From an uncultured Bacteroidia bacterium (GTDB lineage Bacteria; Bacteroidota; Bacteroidia; Bacteroidales; F082), in NCBI GenBank assembly GCA_902774295.1, contig CACYHP010000001.1:930001-994000 (forward strand): DNA of 64,000 nucleotides, written 5' to 3'. The translations under genes and the position numbers were made by a program. Shown here piece after piece: positions 52,851 through 63,136 of the stretch. The stretch's first letter is position 1. The number at the start of each line of letters is the position of its first letter. The notes beneath the pieces were generated by a model, which saw only the letters and a list, made by a program, of their open reading frames with translations, was not told the DNA's origin and did not search any database.

Positions 52851-55800
52851 ATGGCTTTAAATAAGAATAACACATTAAACAGCAACTTTTCAAAGATTAC
52901 CATCAGCTTGGCATCACCGGAAAGCATTTCCGACCGTTCATACGGTGAGGTGTTGAAGCCGGAGACAATAAACTACCGCACCTACAAACCTGAGCGCGAC
53001 GGTTTATTCTGCGAGAGAATCTTTGGACCTGTGAAAGACTGGGAGTGCCACTGCGGTAAGTACAAACGTATCCGTTACAAGAACATCGTTTGCGACCGTT
53101 GCGGCGTGGAAGTTACAGAGAAGAAAGTCAGACGTGAGCGTACTGGTCACATCCAGTTGGTTGTGCCGGTTGCACATATCTGGTATTTCCGCTCACTTCC
53201 TAACAAAATTGGAGCTTTGCTTGGTATTCCGACCAAGAAACTCGACAGCATCATTTACTATGAGAGATACGTCGTGGTTCAGCCGGGTATCATGGCCGAA
53301 CAAGGCATAAACAAACTCGACCTCCTTTCAGAAGAGGAATATCTCGACATTTTGGAGAAACTTCCTATTGAGAATCAGCATCTTCCGGCAGAAGACCCTA
53401 ACAAGTTCATCGCTAAGATGGGTGCTGAGGCTATCTACGATTTGTTGGTTCAGATCGACCTCGAGAAAGAAGCAGGTGAACTTCGCGATAAGGCACACAA
53501 AGAGACATCACAGCAGCGTAAAGCCGATGCTTTGAAGCGTTTGCAGGTGTTTGAGGCATTCCGCGAGGCTAACAAACACGTCGAGAACCGTCCAGAGTGG
53601 ATGATTTTGAAGGTCATCCCTGTGACACCACCTGAGTTGAGACCATTGGTCCCGCTCGATGGCGGACGTTTTGCAACATCAGACTTGAACGACCTCTATC
53701 GTCGTGTCATCATCCGTAACAACCGTCTTAAGAGACTCATCGAAATCAAGGCTCCAGACGTGATTATGCGTAATGAGAAACGTATGCTTCAGGAAGCTGT
53801 TGACTCATTGCTCGACAATTCACGTAAGTCAAGTGCCGTGAAGACTGACTCTAATCGTCCGCTTAAGTCATTGAGCGACAGCTTGAAAGGTAAGCAGGGA
53901 CGTTTCCGTCAGAACTTGCTCGGTAAACGTGTTGACTATTCAGGTCGTTCGGTTATCGTGGTCGGTCCGGATTTGAACATGAACGAATGCGGTCTTCCAA
54001 AGGATATGGCAGCTGAGCTTTACAAACCATTCGTCATCCGTAAGATGATTGAAAGAGGTATTGTGAAGACAGTGAAGTCGGCAAAGAAGATTGTCGACCG
54101 TAAAGACCCGGTCGTGTGGGACATCCTTGAAAATATTTTGAAAGGACACCCGATTCTGTTGAACCGTGCTCCTACATTGCACCGTCTCGGTATCCAGGCA
54201 TTCCAGCCTAAGTTGGTTGAAGGTAAGGCAATCCGTTTGCACCCATTGGTATGTACAGCTTTCAACGCTGACTTCGATGGTGACCAGATGGCTGTGCACT
54301 TGCCACTCGGCAACGCGGCAATTTTGGAAGCCCAGATTTTGATGCTCGCATCACACAACATCCTTAACCCTGCTAACGGAGCTCCTATCACGGTGCCTTC
54401 GCAAGACATGGTTTTGGGTCTTTATTATATCACAAAACCACGTAAGAGCACTCCAGACCATATCGTCAAGGGTGAAGGCAAGAAATTCTATTCAGCAGAA
54501 GAGGTTATCATTGCCTACAACGAGAAGAAAGTCGATATGCACGCCATCATCTACGTGAAGGTGCCGGTCCGTAAGGAAGACGGCTCAATCGTTGAGGAAA
54601 TGGTGGAGACAACAGTCGGTCGTGTCAAATTCAACCAGGTTGTTCCTGCAGGATTTGGTTACATCAACCGTCTGTTAAATAAGAAGGCCTTGCGTGATAT
54701 CATCGGTGATATGGTGAAACTCCTTGGTACAGCTGTGACAACCAAGTTCTTGGACGATATCAAGAACATGGGTTACTACATGGCTTACAAAGGCGGTTTG
54801 TCGTTCAACCTTGGCAACGTGTTGATTCCATCTGTTAAGGAAGAGTTGATCCGTCAGGCTAACGAGGAAGTGAACGCCATCCGTGAGGAATACAACATGG
54901 GTTTCATCACAGGCAACGAACGTTACAACAAGATTATCGATATTTGGGGTCACGTCGTCACCAAGTTGACCGACGAAGTTATGAAGCTGTTGCCTCAGGA
55001 CGACCAGGGATTCAACCCAGTTTACATGATGTTGGATTCAGGAGCTCGTGGTAGTAAGGAGCAGATTCGTCAGCTTTGCGGTATGAGAGGTTTGATGGCA
55101 AAACCGCAGAAATCGACAGCAGCCGGTGGCGCTGAGATTATCGAGAACCCAATTCTTTCGAACTTCAAGGAAGGTTTGTCAGTGTTGGAGTACTTCATCT
55201 CAACCCACGGTGCTCGTAAAGGTTTGGCAGATACCGCTTTGAAGACCGCTGACGCTGGTTACTTGACCCGTCGTCTCGTCGACGTCGCTCACGATGTCAT
55301 CATCACTGAGAAGGACTGCGGCACTTTGAGAGGTTTGTCAATCGGCGCTTTGAAACGCGGTAAGGAAATCGTCGAGTCATTGTATGACCGTATCCTCGGC
55401 CGCGTGGCTTTGCATGACATCTTCCACCCACAGACAGGTGAGTTGCTTTGCAACGGTGGCGCTGAAATCACTGAGGATATCGCAAAGAAGATCTGCGATT
55501 CACCTTTGAAAGACCAGACCATTGAGATTCGTTCCGTGTTGACTTGCGAATCGAAGAAGGGCGTTTGCGCCAACTGCTACGGACGTAACCTTTCATCAGG
55601 TAAGCTCGTACAGCGTGGTGAGGCCGTCGGCGTTATCGCAGCACAGTCAATCGGTGAGCCTGGTACTCAGTTGACTCTGCGTACATTCCACCAAGGTGGT
55701 ACTGCATCGAGCACATCAGAAGACTCAATGATTAAGGCTGACTACAGCGGTAAGATGATTATCAACGACTTACGTGCTGTTGATTATAAAGATAAGGATG

Positions 55801-57152
55801 ATAACAAGTATCAGATCGTGGTGAGCCGTGCATCTGAGATGAAGATTTTGGACCACAACACAGGCGTTGCTCTCGTCACAGAGAACATCCCTTACGGTTC
55901 GAAGTTGTACATCCCAGCAGGCAGCGACGTCAACCAGGGCGATATCATCTGCGAATGGGATAAGTATAACTCACTTATCATTTCTGAACATGACGGTAAG
56001 GCTCGTTTCGACAACATCGTTGAAAACGTCACATTCCGTAATGAATCAGATGAGCAGACAGGTTACAATGAGCGCGTTATCATTGAAGGTCGTAAGTTCT
56101 CGAAGAACCCATCTATCTCAATCGTTGACAAGAACGGCGAGGTTATCAAGTCATACGACTTGCCAGTCGGCGCACACGTCATGGTTGAAGACGGTGATAA
56201 GATCAAGGCTGGTGACATCCTGACCAAGAAGCCACGTGCTACTGGAGGTTTGGGCGATATTACCGGTGGTCTTCCACGTGTTACAGAGCTCTTCGAGGCA
56301 CGTAACTCTTCAGAGCCGGCTATCATCTCTGAAATCGACGGTGAGGTCTCATTCGAGAAGAAACTTGTCCGTGGTAACCGTGTGTTGGTTGTCACATCAA
56401 AGACAGGCGATGTGAGAAAGTATCTCATCCCGACAACGAAAGAGGTTTTGGCTTCAGAAAACGACTACGTGAAGGCTGGTCAGCCATTGTCAGAAGGTGC
56501 TATCACACCTGCTAACATTTTGGCTATCGAAGGCCCAATGAAGGTTCAGGAATATATTGTAAACAACGTTCAGGAGGTTTATCGTTCACAAGGTGTGACC
56601 ATCAATGGTAAGCACTTTGAGGTCATCGTTCGTCAGATGATGCGTAAGGTTGAAATCGACGATCCAGGTGATACAAGATACCTCGAGGGTGAGCTTGTCA
56701 GCAAGATCGCATTCCAGGAGACCAACGACGACATCTTCGGAAAGGTCGTTGTTACAGATCCGGGCGATTCAGAGACATTGTTCGTGGGACAGATTATCTC
56801 AGCAAGAAGACTGCGTGATGAGAATTCATCATTGAAACGTCGCGACAAGAAGCTTGTTGAGGCCCGTGACGCACAGCCGGCAACGGCACACCAGGTGCTT
56901 CAGGGTATCACCCGTGCTGCTTTGCAGACCGACAGCTTCATCTCAGCTGCTTCATTCCAGGAGACAACGAAGGTTTTGACACAGGCTGCTATCAGCGCAA
57001 AGACCGACTATCTCGAGGGTATGAAGGAGAACGTCATCGTTGGTCACAAGATCCCAGCAGGTACAGGTTTGCGCGAATACGACGATTTGATTGTCGGTTC
57101 TAAGGAAGACCTTGAGCCTGAGGTGGTGACCGCTGAACCAGTAGAGGCGTAA
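52851..57152 (+). CDS. rpoC: RNA polymerase beta' subunit
   Basis: The protein has 1433 residues. It has the zinc ribbon [20 protein letters not shown] near the N-terminus, the catalytic [12 protein letters not shown], and the second zinc site [13 protein letters not shown]. It ends with an acidic tail (VVTAEPVEA). It follows rpoB by 26 bases and is the last gene of the rpo operon. Confidence 0.98.
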   Translation: MALNKNNTLNSNFSKITISLASPESISDRSYGEVLKPETINYRTYKPERDGLFCERIFGPVKDWECHCGKYKRIRYKNIVCDRCGVEVTEKKVRRERTGHIQLVVPVAHIWYFRSLPNKIGALLGIPTKKLDSIIYYERYVVVQPGIMAEQGINKLDLLSEEEYLDILEKLPIENQHLPAEDPNKFIAKMGAEAIYDLLVQIDLEKEAGELRDKAHKETSQQRKADALKRLQVFEAFREANKHVENRPEWMILKVIPVTPPELRPLVPLDGGRFATSDLNDLYRRVIIRNNRLKRLIEIKAPDVIMRNEKRMLQEAVDSLLDNSRKSSAVKTDSNRPLKSLSDSLKGKQGRFRQNLLGKRVDYSGRSVIVVGPDLNMNECGLPKDMAAELYKPFVIRKMIERGIVKTVKSAKKIVDRKDPVVWDILENILKGHPILLNRAPTLHRLGIQAFQPKLVEGKAIRLHPLVCTAFNADFDGDQMAVHLPLGNAAILEAQILMLASHNILNPANGAPITVPSQDMVLGLYYITKPRKSTPDHIVKGEGKKFYSAEEVIIAYNEKKVDMHAIIYVKVPVRKEDGSIVEEMVETTVGRVKFNQVVPAGFGYINRLLNKKALRDIIGDMVKLLGTAVTTKFLDDIKNMGYYMAYKGGLSFNLGNVLIPSVKEELIRQANEEVNAIREEYNMGFITGNERYNKIIDIWGHVVTKLTDEVMKLLPQDDQGFNPVYMMLDSGARGSKEQIRQLCGMRGLMAKPQKSTAAGGAEIIENPILSNFKEGLSVLEYFISTHGARKGLADTALKTADAGYLTRRLVDVAHDVIITEKDCGTLRGLSIGALKRGKEIVESLYDRILGRVALHDIFHPQTGELLCNGGAEITEDIAKKICDSPLKDQTIEIRSVLTCESKKGVCANCYGRNLSSGKLVQRGEAVGVIAAQSIGEPGTQLTLRTFHQGGTASSTSEDSMIKADYSGKMIINDLRAVDYKDKDDNKYQIVVSRASEMKILDHNTGVALVTENIPYGSKLYIPAGSDVNQGDIICEWDKYNSLIISEHDGKARFDNIVENVTFRNESDEQTGYNERVIIEGRKFSKNPSISIVDKNGEVIKSYDLPVGAHVMVEDGDKIKAGDILTKKPRATGGLGDITGGLPRVTELFEARNSSEPAIISEIDGEVSFEKKLVRGNRVLVVTSKTGDVRKYLIPTTKEVLASENDYVKAGQPLSEGAITPANILAIEGPMKVQEYIVNNVQEVYRSQGVTINGKHFEVIVRQMMRKVEIDDPGDTRYLEGELVSKIAFQETNDDIFGKVVVTDPGDSETLFVGQIISARRLRDENSSLKRRDKKLVEARDAQPATAHQVLQGITRAALQTDSFISAASFQETTKVLTQAAISAKTDYLEGMKENVIVGHKIPAGTGLREYDDLIVGSKEDLEPEVVTAEPVEA

Positions 57153-57190
57153 TTAGTCATTAGCCATTAGCTGTTAGCTATTAGCCATTA
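57153..57190. repeat. TTAGCCATTAG-type repeats after rpoC
   Basis: Units ATTAGCCATTAGCTGTTAGC and TATTAGCCATTAG stand in tandem between the rpoC stop and the 29-bp palindrome. Confidence 0.6.
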
Positions 57191-57219
57191 GTAGAGACGC
57201 CACATTGTGACGTCTCTAC
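57191..57219. repeat. 29-bp palindrome GTAGAGACG...CGTCTCTAC, copy 4
   Basis: Identical core to copy 2 at 33711. It follows rpoC and is followed by ATTTTA, so it may be a weak terminator. The DUF3467 gene begins 27 bases later. Confidence 0.75.
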
Positions 57220-57246
57220 ATTTTACAATCAAATAAAAATAGAATT

Positions 57247-57555
57247 ATGGAAAACAACAACAAGAAACAATTGAATATCGACATTCCGGAGGCAGTTGCT
57301 GACGGCGTATATTCAAATTTGGCTATCATCAGCCATTCTCCAACAGAATTCGTTATTGATTTTGCTCAGATTGCTCCGGCAATGCAGAAGGCCAAGGTGC
57401 GCTCGAGAGTTATCATGACTCCTCAGAATGCTAAGCGTTTATATCGCGCATTGGCTGAGAATTTGCAGAAATACGAGCAGAATTTCGGTCCGATTAAGGA
57501 TATTAACGATAATATGGCGGCTCCGTTTACGATGGGGTCAGCAGGGGAGGCGTAA
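57247..57555 (+). CDS. DUF3467 family protein
   Basis: The protein has 102 residues: IDIPEAVADGVYSNLAIISHSPTEFVIDFAQ, then RVIMTPQNAKRLYRALAENLQKYEQNFGPI. This is the DUF3467 pattern, a small cytoplasmic protein of unknown function found widely in Bacteroidota, often near rpoC. No enzyme motif is visible. Confidence 0.88.
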   Translation: MENNNKKQLNIDIPEAVADGVYSNLAIISHSPTEFVIDFAQIAPAMQKAKVRSRVIMTPQNAKRLYRALAENLQKYEQNFGPIKDINDNMAAPFTMGSAGEA

Positions 57556-57681
57556 TAGTTTAATAGTTTAATAGTTTAATAGTTTAATAGCTTATTAGAT
57601 TATAAGTTTATAACACAATAAAAAGGGATGTCGCATCGCGGCATCCCTTTTAAACTATTAAGCTACTAAGCTATTAAACTA
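57553..57681. repeat. 8-bp tandem repeat and its inverted partner around a terminator
   Basis: TAATAGTT is repeated four times plus a partial copy (57553-57591). Bases 57648-57681 carry the complement (TTAAACTATTAAGCTACTAA...). The two arms enclose the hairpin at 57621-57651. Confidence 0.7.
57621..57651. terminator. Bidirectional terminator between DUF3467 and pyrI
   Basis: AAAAGGGATGTCGC-ATC-GCGGCATCCCTTTT has A on the left and T on the right, so it can end transcription in both directions between two convergent genes. Confidence 0.85.
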
Positions 57682-58146
57682 TATAAACTCGAGTTTATCC
57701 TGTGTTGTGTTCTTCTCGCAGTAGTGGCAGTGCAGTTTGATGGCACCGTCGGCGTCTTTGATGACTGTGAACTTGGTCGGGACGTCGTGTTCCTTGTTGG
57801 TGACGCAGTTAGGGTTGAAGCATTTCACTATGTGTTCGATGCTATCAGGAAGCGTAACTGTCTGTTTCTTAATCACTTCGAAGTCTTTGATTTCGATGAT
57901 TGATGCTGTAGGAGCCACAAGGCCGATTTTGTTGTAGTCTTCTGGTGCGAAATACTTGTTAGAGATCTTGATGAAGCCTTTTGTACCGTATTTCTTGCTT
58001 TCGACGTTGGTGCCGAAATACACAGGGTTGCTGACTTTTTCAAGTCCAAGAATCTTAACGACTTGGAACACTTTGTCGGCAGGGATATGATCGATAACGG
58101 TGCCATTTTCAATGGCTGACACGATTAATTCTTTTCTCTTTTCCAT
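57679..58146 (-). CDS. pyrI: Aspartate carbamoyltransferase regulatory chain
   Basis: The protein has 155 residues. The N-terminal allosteric domain (VSAIENGTVIDHIPADKVFQVVKILGL) is followed by the zinc domain with four cysteines (CFNPNCVTN ... LHCHYCEKN). It binds CTP/ATP and regulates the PyrB catalytic trimers. It follows pyrB by 11 bases. Confidence 0.96.
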   Translation of the reverse strand: MEKRKELIVSAIENGTVIDHIPADKVFQVVKILGLEKVSNPVYFGTNVESKKYGTKGFIKISNKYFAPEDYNKIGLVAPTASIIEIKDFEVIKKQTVTLPDSIEHIVKCFNPNCVTNKEHDVPTKFTVIKDADGAIKLHCHYCEKNTTQDKLEFI

Positions 58147-58157
58147 AATTCTGATTT

Positions 58158-59078
58158 TTATTTAAGTCCTAAAATTGTTGCAATAAGAGCTTCGCGGGCG
58201 TACACGCCGTTCTGAGCCTGCTGGAAGTAGTATGCTTTCGGGTTGCTGTCGACGTCCACATGGATTTCGTTGACACGTGGGAGTGGGTGCAGCACGCGGC
58301 AGTTAGGTTTTGCTGCGTCGAGCATAGCGTTACGGAGAACGTATGAGTTCTTCACTTTCTCATATTCTTCAGGATCTGGGAAGCGTTCGCGCTGGATACG
58401 GGTCATATAGATGATATCGCTGTGCGGGATAGCTTCTTCGAGGTCTGTATACTGGTGATATTCAAGGTTTTTGTCTTTGATATGCTGTTTCACCACGCTT
58501 GGCAGCTTGAGTTCGACAGGGGAAACGAGGTTGAATTTGGCGTTGAAGTTGCACATAGCTTCGACGAGGCTGTGCACTGTGCGGCCGTATTTGAGGTCAC
58601 CGACGAGTGTGATTTCGAGGTTCTCGAGGGTTCCTTGTGTCTTGCGGATGCTATAGAGGTCGAGCATGCACTGTGTAGGGTGCTGGTTGGCGCCGTCGCC
58701 TGCGTTGATGACCGGCACTTTAGAAACTTCTGATGCGAAGCGTGCTGAGCCTTCGATAGGGTTACGCATCACGATGAGGTCGGCGTAAGAAGCCACCATG
58801 GTGATTGTATCGGCGAGTGATTCACCTTTCTGCACGCTGGTCCCTGCGGTGCTGCTGAAGCCGATGACGTTGCCGCCGAGCAGCTGGATTGCTGTTTCAA
58901 AGCTGAGACGAGTACGTGTTGATGGCTCGAAGAAGAGAGAGGCGATGATACGGCCGTTCAGCAGGTTCTGATGCGGATTTTTTTCAAAGTCCTCGGCGAT
59001 GTCGAGCACATGACAGATTTCTTCAGGCGTGTAGTCGCTTATTGAAATCAGGCTGCGATTTTTTAATGAGATTGACAT
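58158..59078 (-). CDS. pyrB: Aspartate carbamoyltransferase catalytic chain
   Basis: The protein has 306 residues. [14 protein letters not shown] binds carbamoyl phosphate; [18 protein letters not shown] and [10 protein letters not shown] are active-site segments. It catalyses the first committed step of pyrimidine synthesis. The gene lies behind a leader with a probable attenuator. Confidence 0.97.
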   Translation of the reverse strand: MSISLKNRSLISISDYTPEEICHVLDIAEDFEKNPHQNLLNGRIIASLFFEPSTRTRLSFETAIQLLGGNVIGFSSTAGTSVQKGESLADTITMVASYADLIVMRNPIEGSARFASEVSKVPVINAGDGANQHPTQCMLDLYSIRKTQGTLENLEITLVGDLKYGRTVHSLVEAMCNFNAKFNLVSPVELKLPSVVKQHIKDKNLEYHQYTDLEEAIPHSDIIYMTRIQRERFPDPEEYEKVKNSYVLRNAMLDAAKPNCRVLHPLPRVNEIHVDVDSNPKAYYFQQAQNGVYAREALIATILGLK

Positions 59079-59090
59079 TGTTGATAGTTT

Positions 59091-59237
59091 TTATTTGTTA
59101 ATTTGATTGATTTTAAGCAAAAAAAATGACGGTTTCAATTGACCGTCAGCTGATAGAAAAAGATGAAGAGTTGAGGAATTGCTTCCTTTTGTAACGTCAT
59201 TTTGACGCAAATCCGATAACGTTTTTACTACTATCAT
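59091..59237 (-). CDS. Candidate pyrBI leader peptide (48 codons)
   Basis: An open frame starts with ATG at 59237 (MIVVKTLSDL...), crosses the terminator hairpin and its T run, and stops at 59091-59093, just 12 bases before pyrB. The predicted transcription start is only a few bases before the ATG. An alternative 21-codon frame (ATG at 59200, stop in the hairpin loop at 59135) is also present. In E. coli pyrBI a leader peptide of 44 codons likewise runs through the attenuator. Neither frame has a clear ribosome binding site. Confidence 0.35.
   Translation of the reverse strand: MIVVKTLSDLRQNDVTKGSNSSTLHLFLSADGQLKPSFFLLKINQINK
59119..59207 (-). promoter_or_regulatory. Probable transcription attenuator in the pyrBI leader
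   Basis: In transcription order: a small hairpin CGTCA-TTT-TGACG (59207-59195, read on the plus strand), a pyrimidine-rich tract (59172-59153, CTCTTCATCTTTTTCTATC), then the stem TGACGGT/ACCGTCA (59148-59127) followed by eight U (59126-59119). The terminator lies between the promoter and pyrB, and no other minus-strand gene is upstream. Confidence 0.75.
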
Positions 59238-59244
59238 CGGATTG

Positions 59245-59274
59245 CAAAAATACGATTAATTTTTTTATTGTCAA
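59245..59274 (-). promoter_or_regulatory. Promoter of pyrBI
   Basis: The minus strand reads TTGACA (59274-59269) and TATTTTTG (59252-59245), 19 bases from the TTG. Transcription should begin at about 59240. Confidence 0.65.
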
Positions 59275-59352
59275 GAAAAATATTGTAAAATTTTTTTAAC
59301 ATAAATTGCAAAATTATGCAAGTTATGTGAAAAAATTTTAAGAAAAAAGTTC

Positions 59353-59383
59353 TTGACAAATGAAAAAAATCATTATAATTTTG
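59353..59383 (+). promoter_or_regulatory. Promoter of the lipoprotein-T9SS-RHS operon
   Basis: TTGACA at 59353-59358 and TAATTTTG at 59376-59383, 20 bases from the TTG. The first large gene starts 153 bases downstream, behind a leader with a short ORF and a hairpin. Confidence 0.6.
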
Positions 59384-59408
59384 CAACGATAATAAAATAC
59401 TAAGAGTT

Positions 59409-59450
59409 ATGAAACGAGTTATCATAAAAACGATTTATGGGAGCCTGTGA
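59409..59450 (+). CDS. Candidate 13-codon leader ORF
   Basis: ATG at 59409 opens MKRVIIKTIYGSL and stops with TGA inside the 5' arm of the next hairpin. It is the first ATG after the predicted transcription start. Its size and position suggest a regulatory uORF, but nothing proves translation. Confidence 0.3.
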   Translation: MKRVIIKTIYGSL

Positions 59451-59472
59451 TTTAGGCACAAGTAATCACAGG
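59444..59472 (+). promoter_or_regulatory. Hairpin in the leader of the T9SS-RHS operon
   Basis: A perfect 9-bp stem CCTGTGATT/AATCACAGG with an 11-base loop and no T run. It overlaps the stop codon of the short leader ORF. Confidence 0.55.
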
Positions 59473-59535
59473 CGTTGAACATCAGGAGATTGTGCGGAAT
59501 TTTTAACATTGTATTATTTATTAAAAGTCAGATTT

Positions 59536-60615
59536 ATGAAACGCAGAAAAATTTTAGTAATTTCAGTTATTGTGATGTTAGCGGTCGGGTTTACGCTATA
59601 CTTCGCAGCATGTAAAAAAAGGAGTGTTACACCTATTAATAATATGGTGGGGCAGGTTGACGATTATCCCGGATATAGTGCCGAAGCGAGACTTGTTGCC
59701 AAAAGTATTAATAGGTTTAAACGGCAACTTGATGATAGAGAGAGTGTTATGAGAAGCGGTCTTTATATGCCGATTGACAGTATCATTTGGAATGTAGAGG
59801 CGCTGTTCAATGCAGAATACACGTTTCCGGAGAGGAAATATCTTGAGACGGTGAAGCATGAATTGGAGTTTTTTGTTGATGTGAATGAGAATGATGAAGC
59901 TCCATTCAGTGTTGTCGCTGATTTGTATGACGATATTACCGATGCGGTGCGGCAGGTGTATTCAAACGACGGTATTGATATGGACAAATCGTTGAAGGCA
60001 GTGGTTGTCGATAAAGGCGATGTCGTGGGTAACAAAGTGAGTGTCAATGTTTATGTGGTTTCCGGCAAGATGGACAACGATAATTCGGTTAAGGACCCAG
60101 TTGACGGTCCTTTTGGTCCACGTGACTGCTGGTATTATGGTGAATATGGCGGTACATGTGATGATCCGTCGATTTTGTATGATGCTGCTGAGATTATTGA
60201 GGATACCATCAACTATTATTATAGCGGGACATCGGTACCTCAACCAGGATTCAGGGGATTGAATTTCGGTATGTTCAGGATTTCAATTGATGGAAGCGAG
60301 TATTTTGACGAGAATGGAGAACCTTACTTATATTATTACCCGTCGACAGGAAATCCTCCTCTTTATCTGAATTATGAGTTGCTGAATTATTATTACATCA
60401 GGGAACTTGAAGTATTGTTACATCTTTTGCCAACTGATCTGGCGAATATGAATTTGTTGCCTGTAATACCGGCGTTTATTGAGGTGGACATAGCAGGATT
60501 GTTTGGATATATTGGCAATAGCAGCTGCTATCATCATCAGAACTATGTTGTTTATGGGCATAAGGCATTTATTCCTTCGCAGGAGTTGCCTCCTTTAAGA
60601 GATTTGTTGAATTAA
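59536..60615 (+). CDS. Lipoprotein of unknown function
   Basis: The protein has 359 residues from the ATG at 59536 (MKRRKILVISVIVMLAVGF) with a lipobox FAAC. A longer frame from 59509 would put nine residues before the signal. The mature part has an acidic helical region (to about 150) and a Tyr/Asn/Gly-rich region with CWYYGEYGGTCDDPS and an HH-containing GNSSCYHHQN. I do not recognise a family. It is the first gene of the operon leading to the RHS-type protein. Confidence 0.8.
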   Translation: MKRRKILVISVIVMLAVGFTLYFAACKKRSVTPINNMVGQVDDYPGYSAEARLVAKSINRFKRQLDDRESVMRSGLYMPIDSIIWNVEALFNAEYTFPERKYLETVKHELEFFVDVNENDEAPFSVVADLYDDITDAVRQVYSNDGIDMDKSLKAVVVDKGDVVGNKVSVNVYVVSGKMDNDNSVKDPVDGPFGPRDCWYYGEYGGTCDDPSILYDAAEIIEDTINYYYSGTSVPQPGFRGLNFGMFRISIDGSEYFDENGEPYLYYYPSTGNPPLYLNYELLNYYYIRELEVLLHLLPTDLANMNLLPVIPAFIEVDIAGLFGYIGNSSCYHHQNYVVYGHKAFIPSQELPPLRDLLN

Positions 60616-60636
60616 AATTAAAAAATGAATTATGTC

Positions 60637-62112
60637 ATGAAAAGGATTCTATTGGTGATATTGAGCTTTTGGGCGATAGGCTTGCAAGCGCAGCAATGGG
60701 TGGTATCGCATCCCGTGGAAGAAGGCGTGGTGCTTATCGGCGGCGATTGTAACGGAAACGGTAATTTTATCGTTGGAGCCTGCAATAAAAATGGTAGTTC
60801 TTACCTGGATGCCTATGCAATGTTTGTTAATGATAATGGTAGTTTTGTTGAGAGATCTTTCAGTTTTGACGGGTATAAATCACATCTGTGCAGCGCCATC
60901 TGTTTGGATAATGGCAATGCGTTTGTGGTTGGTGTCAAAGGAGGAGCGTTGACAAGCCATGATTATGATACATTGTGGATTCTGGTAATGACTCCGGAAC
61001 TGGAGATTGTTGAAGAACGTGATTATCCGCTTGTTGAACCATATCGGACATGGACGACGGATGTGTATCTCGAATTCAATAATTACGGTGAGGTTATTGT
61101 GTTAGCTGATGTCAGTCAATATAGCTATCCTTTTATGTCGAATGGTGTGTATGCTGTGTTCAAATGCGATATACATGGAAATATTCTTAAGAGTAAGTAT
61201 TTTGCGGAAGGACACGGGGTGAATGGTGCAAGGCCTACTGGATTGATAAGGGTTCCGAATAGCGATTATATGATGATGATAGGGAAGGGATTTTTTGTGA
61301 CGAATTCGCATAGTATATGTTATATTGACAACGAGTTGGAGAAAGTGGATGTATATCCGCTGCCGTGGCTGGAAAATATATGGAACTATACGGATTGTTG
61401 GAAAGAAAACGGACATTTTCTCATGTCGTCGATGTCGCATCCTCATGGAGTGGTTGAAAACTCGTTTTATGCAGCTGTTTTTGAGGTTGATAATAGGGGA
61501 AACTATGTCGATACGTTGGTATATGACAGGGCGGACACCTCTGATTATACGGCTCAATTCGGAAGCATGGCGTATGTTGGCGATGATATTATTTACATTG
61601 CGACGTATTGGGAAAGCGGACAGAACGAAGACCCGACAGATGCTGTTATTTGCTTGATTGACAGTGATTTAAATCTTAAGGGAACGAAAAGACTGAAAGT
61701 CGCAGACACTAAGATAAGGATTATGCATTGCCAGAAGACTTCTGATGGTGGTTGTCTGGTGTATGGACAATGTAAGAAAAGCTATGACAGTGAGATGCTG
61801 TATGTTTGGAAGCTGCTGCCCGAGGATTTTGTGATTCCATGGACATTGGACGAGAATCCAGTTGCCTTGCCCCACCATGAAGTGTATCCGAACCCGACAA
61901 GAGACTACTTGAATATAATGCTTGAACATGCTGATAATCAGCGCTATGTGGTAAGTATTGCTGATTTAAAGGGGCGTAAATATTTTGAGCGCAGATTTGA
62001 AAATGTCGGCGGTTTGCTGACAATCGATGTGTCATTATTGGATAATGGGGTTTATTTTTATGAGATCTTTAACGGACAAGGCATACAAAAAGGTAAGTTT
62101 TTAAAGTATTAA
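60637..62112 (+). CDS. T9SS-exported protein, propeller-like
   Basis: The protein has 491 residues from the ATG at 60637, whose signal (MKRILLVILSFWAIGLQAQ) is better placed than that of the ATG at 60625. Repeated beta units with Gly-Gly and Trp motifs (GGDCNGNGNFIVGACNK, SDGGCLVYGQC) suggest a beta-propeller. The C-terminal ~75 residues (EVYPNPTRDYLNIML ... GIQKGKFLKY) are a type A T9SS sorting domain. It is probably a surface protein. Confidence 0.8.
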   Translation: MKRILLVILSFWAIGLQAQQWVVSHPVEEGVVLIGGDCNGNGNFIVGACNKNGSSYLDAYAMFVNDNGSFVERSFSFDGYKSHLCSAICLDNGNAFVVGVKGGALTSHDYDTLWILVMTPELEIVEERDYPLVEPYRTWTTDVYLEFNNYGEVIVLADVSQYSYPFMSNGVYAVFKCDIHGNILKSKYFAEGHGVNGARPTGLIRVPNSDYMMMIGKGFFVTNSHSICYIDNELEKVDVYPLPWLENIWNYTDCWKENGHFLMSSMSHPHGVVENSFYAAVFEVDNRGNYVDTLVYDRADTSDYTAQFGSMAYVGDDIIYIATYWESGQNEDPTDAVICLIDSDLNLKGTKRLKVADTKIRIMHCQKTSDGGCLVYGQCKKSYDSEMLYVWKLLPEDFVIPWTLDENPVALPHHEVYPNPTRDYLNIMLEHADNQRYVVSIADLKGRKYFERRFENVGGLLTIDVSLLDNGVYFYEIFNGQGIQKGKFLKY

Positions 62113-62129
62113 CATTAAATTTAAAATTT

Positions 62130-63113
62130 ATGAAACTACGTATTTTATATATTATGGTATTATCAATCGTTGCAAATAACGTGATAATAGGACAGGAAAA
62201 GGGTGGCTGCGATTTATGCGGACCATCTGGAGCGACCCAGAATCAACCAAAAGGAAACTATTCTGCTACTATTGGGATGAGCAACCAGACGCTTGGGGCG
62301 AATTCGTTTGCCGTTGGACAGGCTAACAGGACTGCAGGCTCGGCATCAATAGCACTCGGAAAATTTGCATGGGCTAACGCCACGAATGCGATTGTTATCG
62401 GTTCTGGCACAGATAATAATGAATCTAAAGCGTTGATAAATAACTATTCAGAAACTCTTATGATTGGGTTTAACAGTCGCCGCCCGACGCTGTTTGTCGG
62501 ATCATCTAACGGCGGCGTCACCACTGGCAGAATCGGCATTGGCAATATGACCAGCCCGTTGGCGAAGCTTCATATGTTGGCTGATTCAAATGAGGATGCT
62601 GGTTTTATTTTGGAAACATCCAATAAAACATCGAAAAGTGCTTTCCTGCAGATGTACGATGACAAACATAAGATAATAGTGTCAAAAGAAGGCATGCGAA
62701 TTTCAGCACCAAACGATGCGCTGTCGCTGGATGCCAATAAAATCAAGATGTCGGGGAAAGTGGGCATCAATACTGACAACAACTATACTGGCGACTACGA
62801 TTATACTTTGGCAGTTAAAGGCGGGATCCTGACGAGTGAGGTTTATGTCAAAGAGGTCAGTGAGTGGCACGATGATGTGTTTTCGGATACCTATCAACTG
62901 ATATCGCTGAACGACTTGGAGATGTTTATTCGTAACAACGGGCATTTGCCTGATTTGCCTTCAGAAGAGGATGTCGTTGAGAAAGGTTATAATATGGTTG
63001 AGATGGAAGGTTTGTTGTTGAAAAAGATAGAAGAACTAACTCTTTATATTATTGAGATGCAACGGCAACTTCAGAACCAAAAACTAATTATTGACGAATT
63101 GCAAGGAAAATAA
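62130..63113 (+). CDS. YadA-head/tail-fibre-like secreted protein
   Basis: The protein has 327 residues and a signal peptide. Residues about 45-95 (SATIGMSNQTLGANSFAVGQ ... SIALGKFAWANATNAIVIG) are YadA-type head repeats, which form trimeric left-handed coils. The C-terminal part (NNGHLPDLPSEEDVVEKGYN, then a coiled coil ELTLYIIEMQRQLQNQ) is the tail shared with Bacteroidota tail-fibre-like proteins. It is likely a trimeric fibre. It sits between two T9SS proteins in an RHS operon. Confidence 0.8.
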   Translation: MKLRILYIMVLSIVANNVIIGQEKGGCDLCGPSGATQNQPKGNYSATIGMSNQTLGANSFAVGQANRTAGSASIALGKFAWANATNAIVIGSGTDNNESKALINNYSETLMIGFNSRRPTLFVGSSNGGVTTGRIGIGNMTSPLAKLHMLADSNEDAGFILETSNKTSKSAFLQMYDDKHKIIVSKEGMRISAPNDALSLDANKIKMSGKVGINTDNNYTGDYDYTLAVKGGILTSEVYVKEVSEWHDDVFSDTYQLISLNDLEMFIRNNGHLPDLPSEEDVVEKGYNMVEMEGLLLKKIEELTLYIIEMQRQLQNQKLIIDELQGK

Positions 63114-63136
63114 GGTTGTTGCTTAAATATTGTGTT

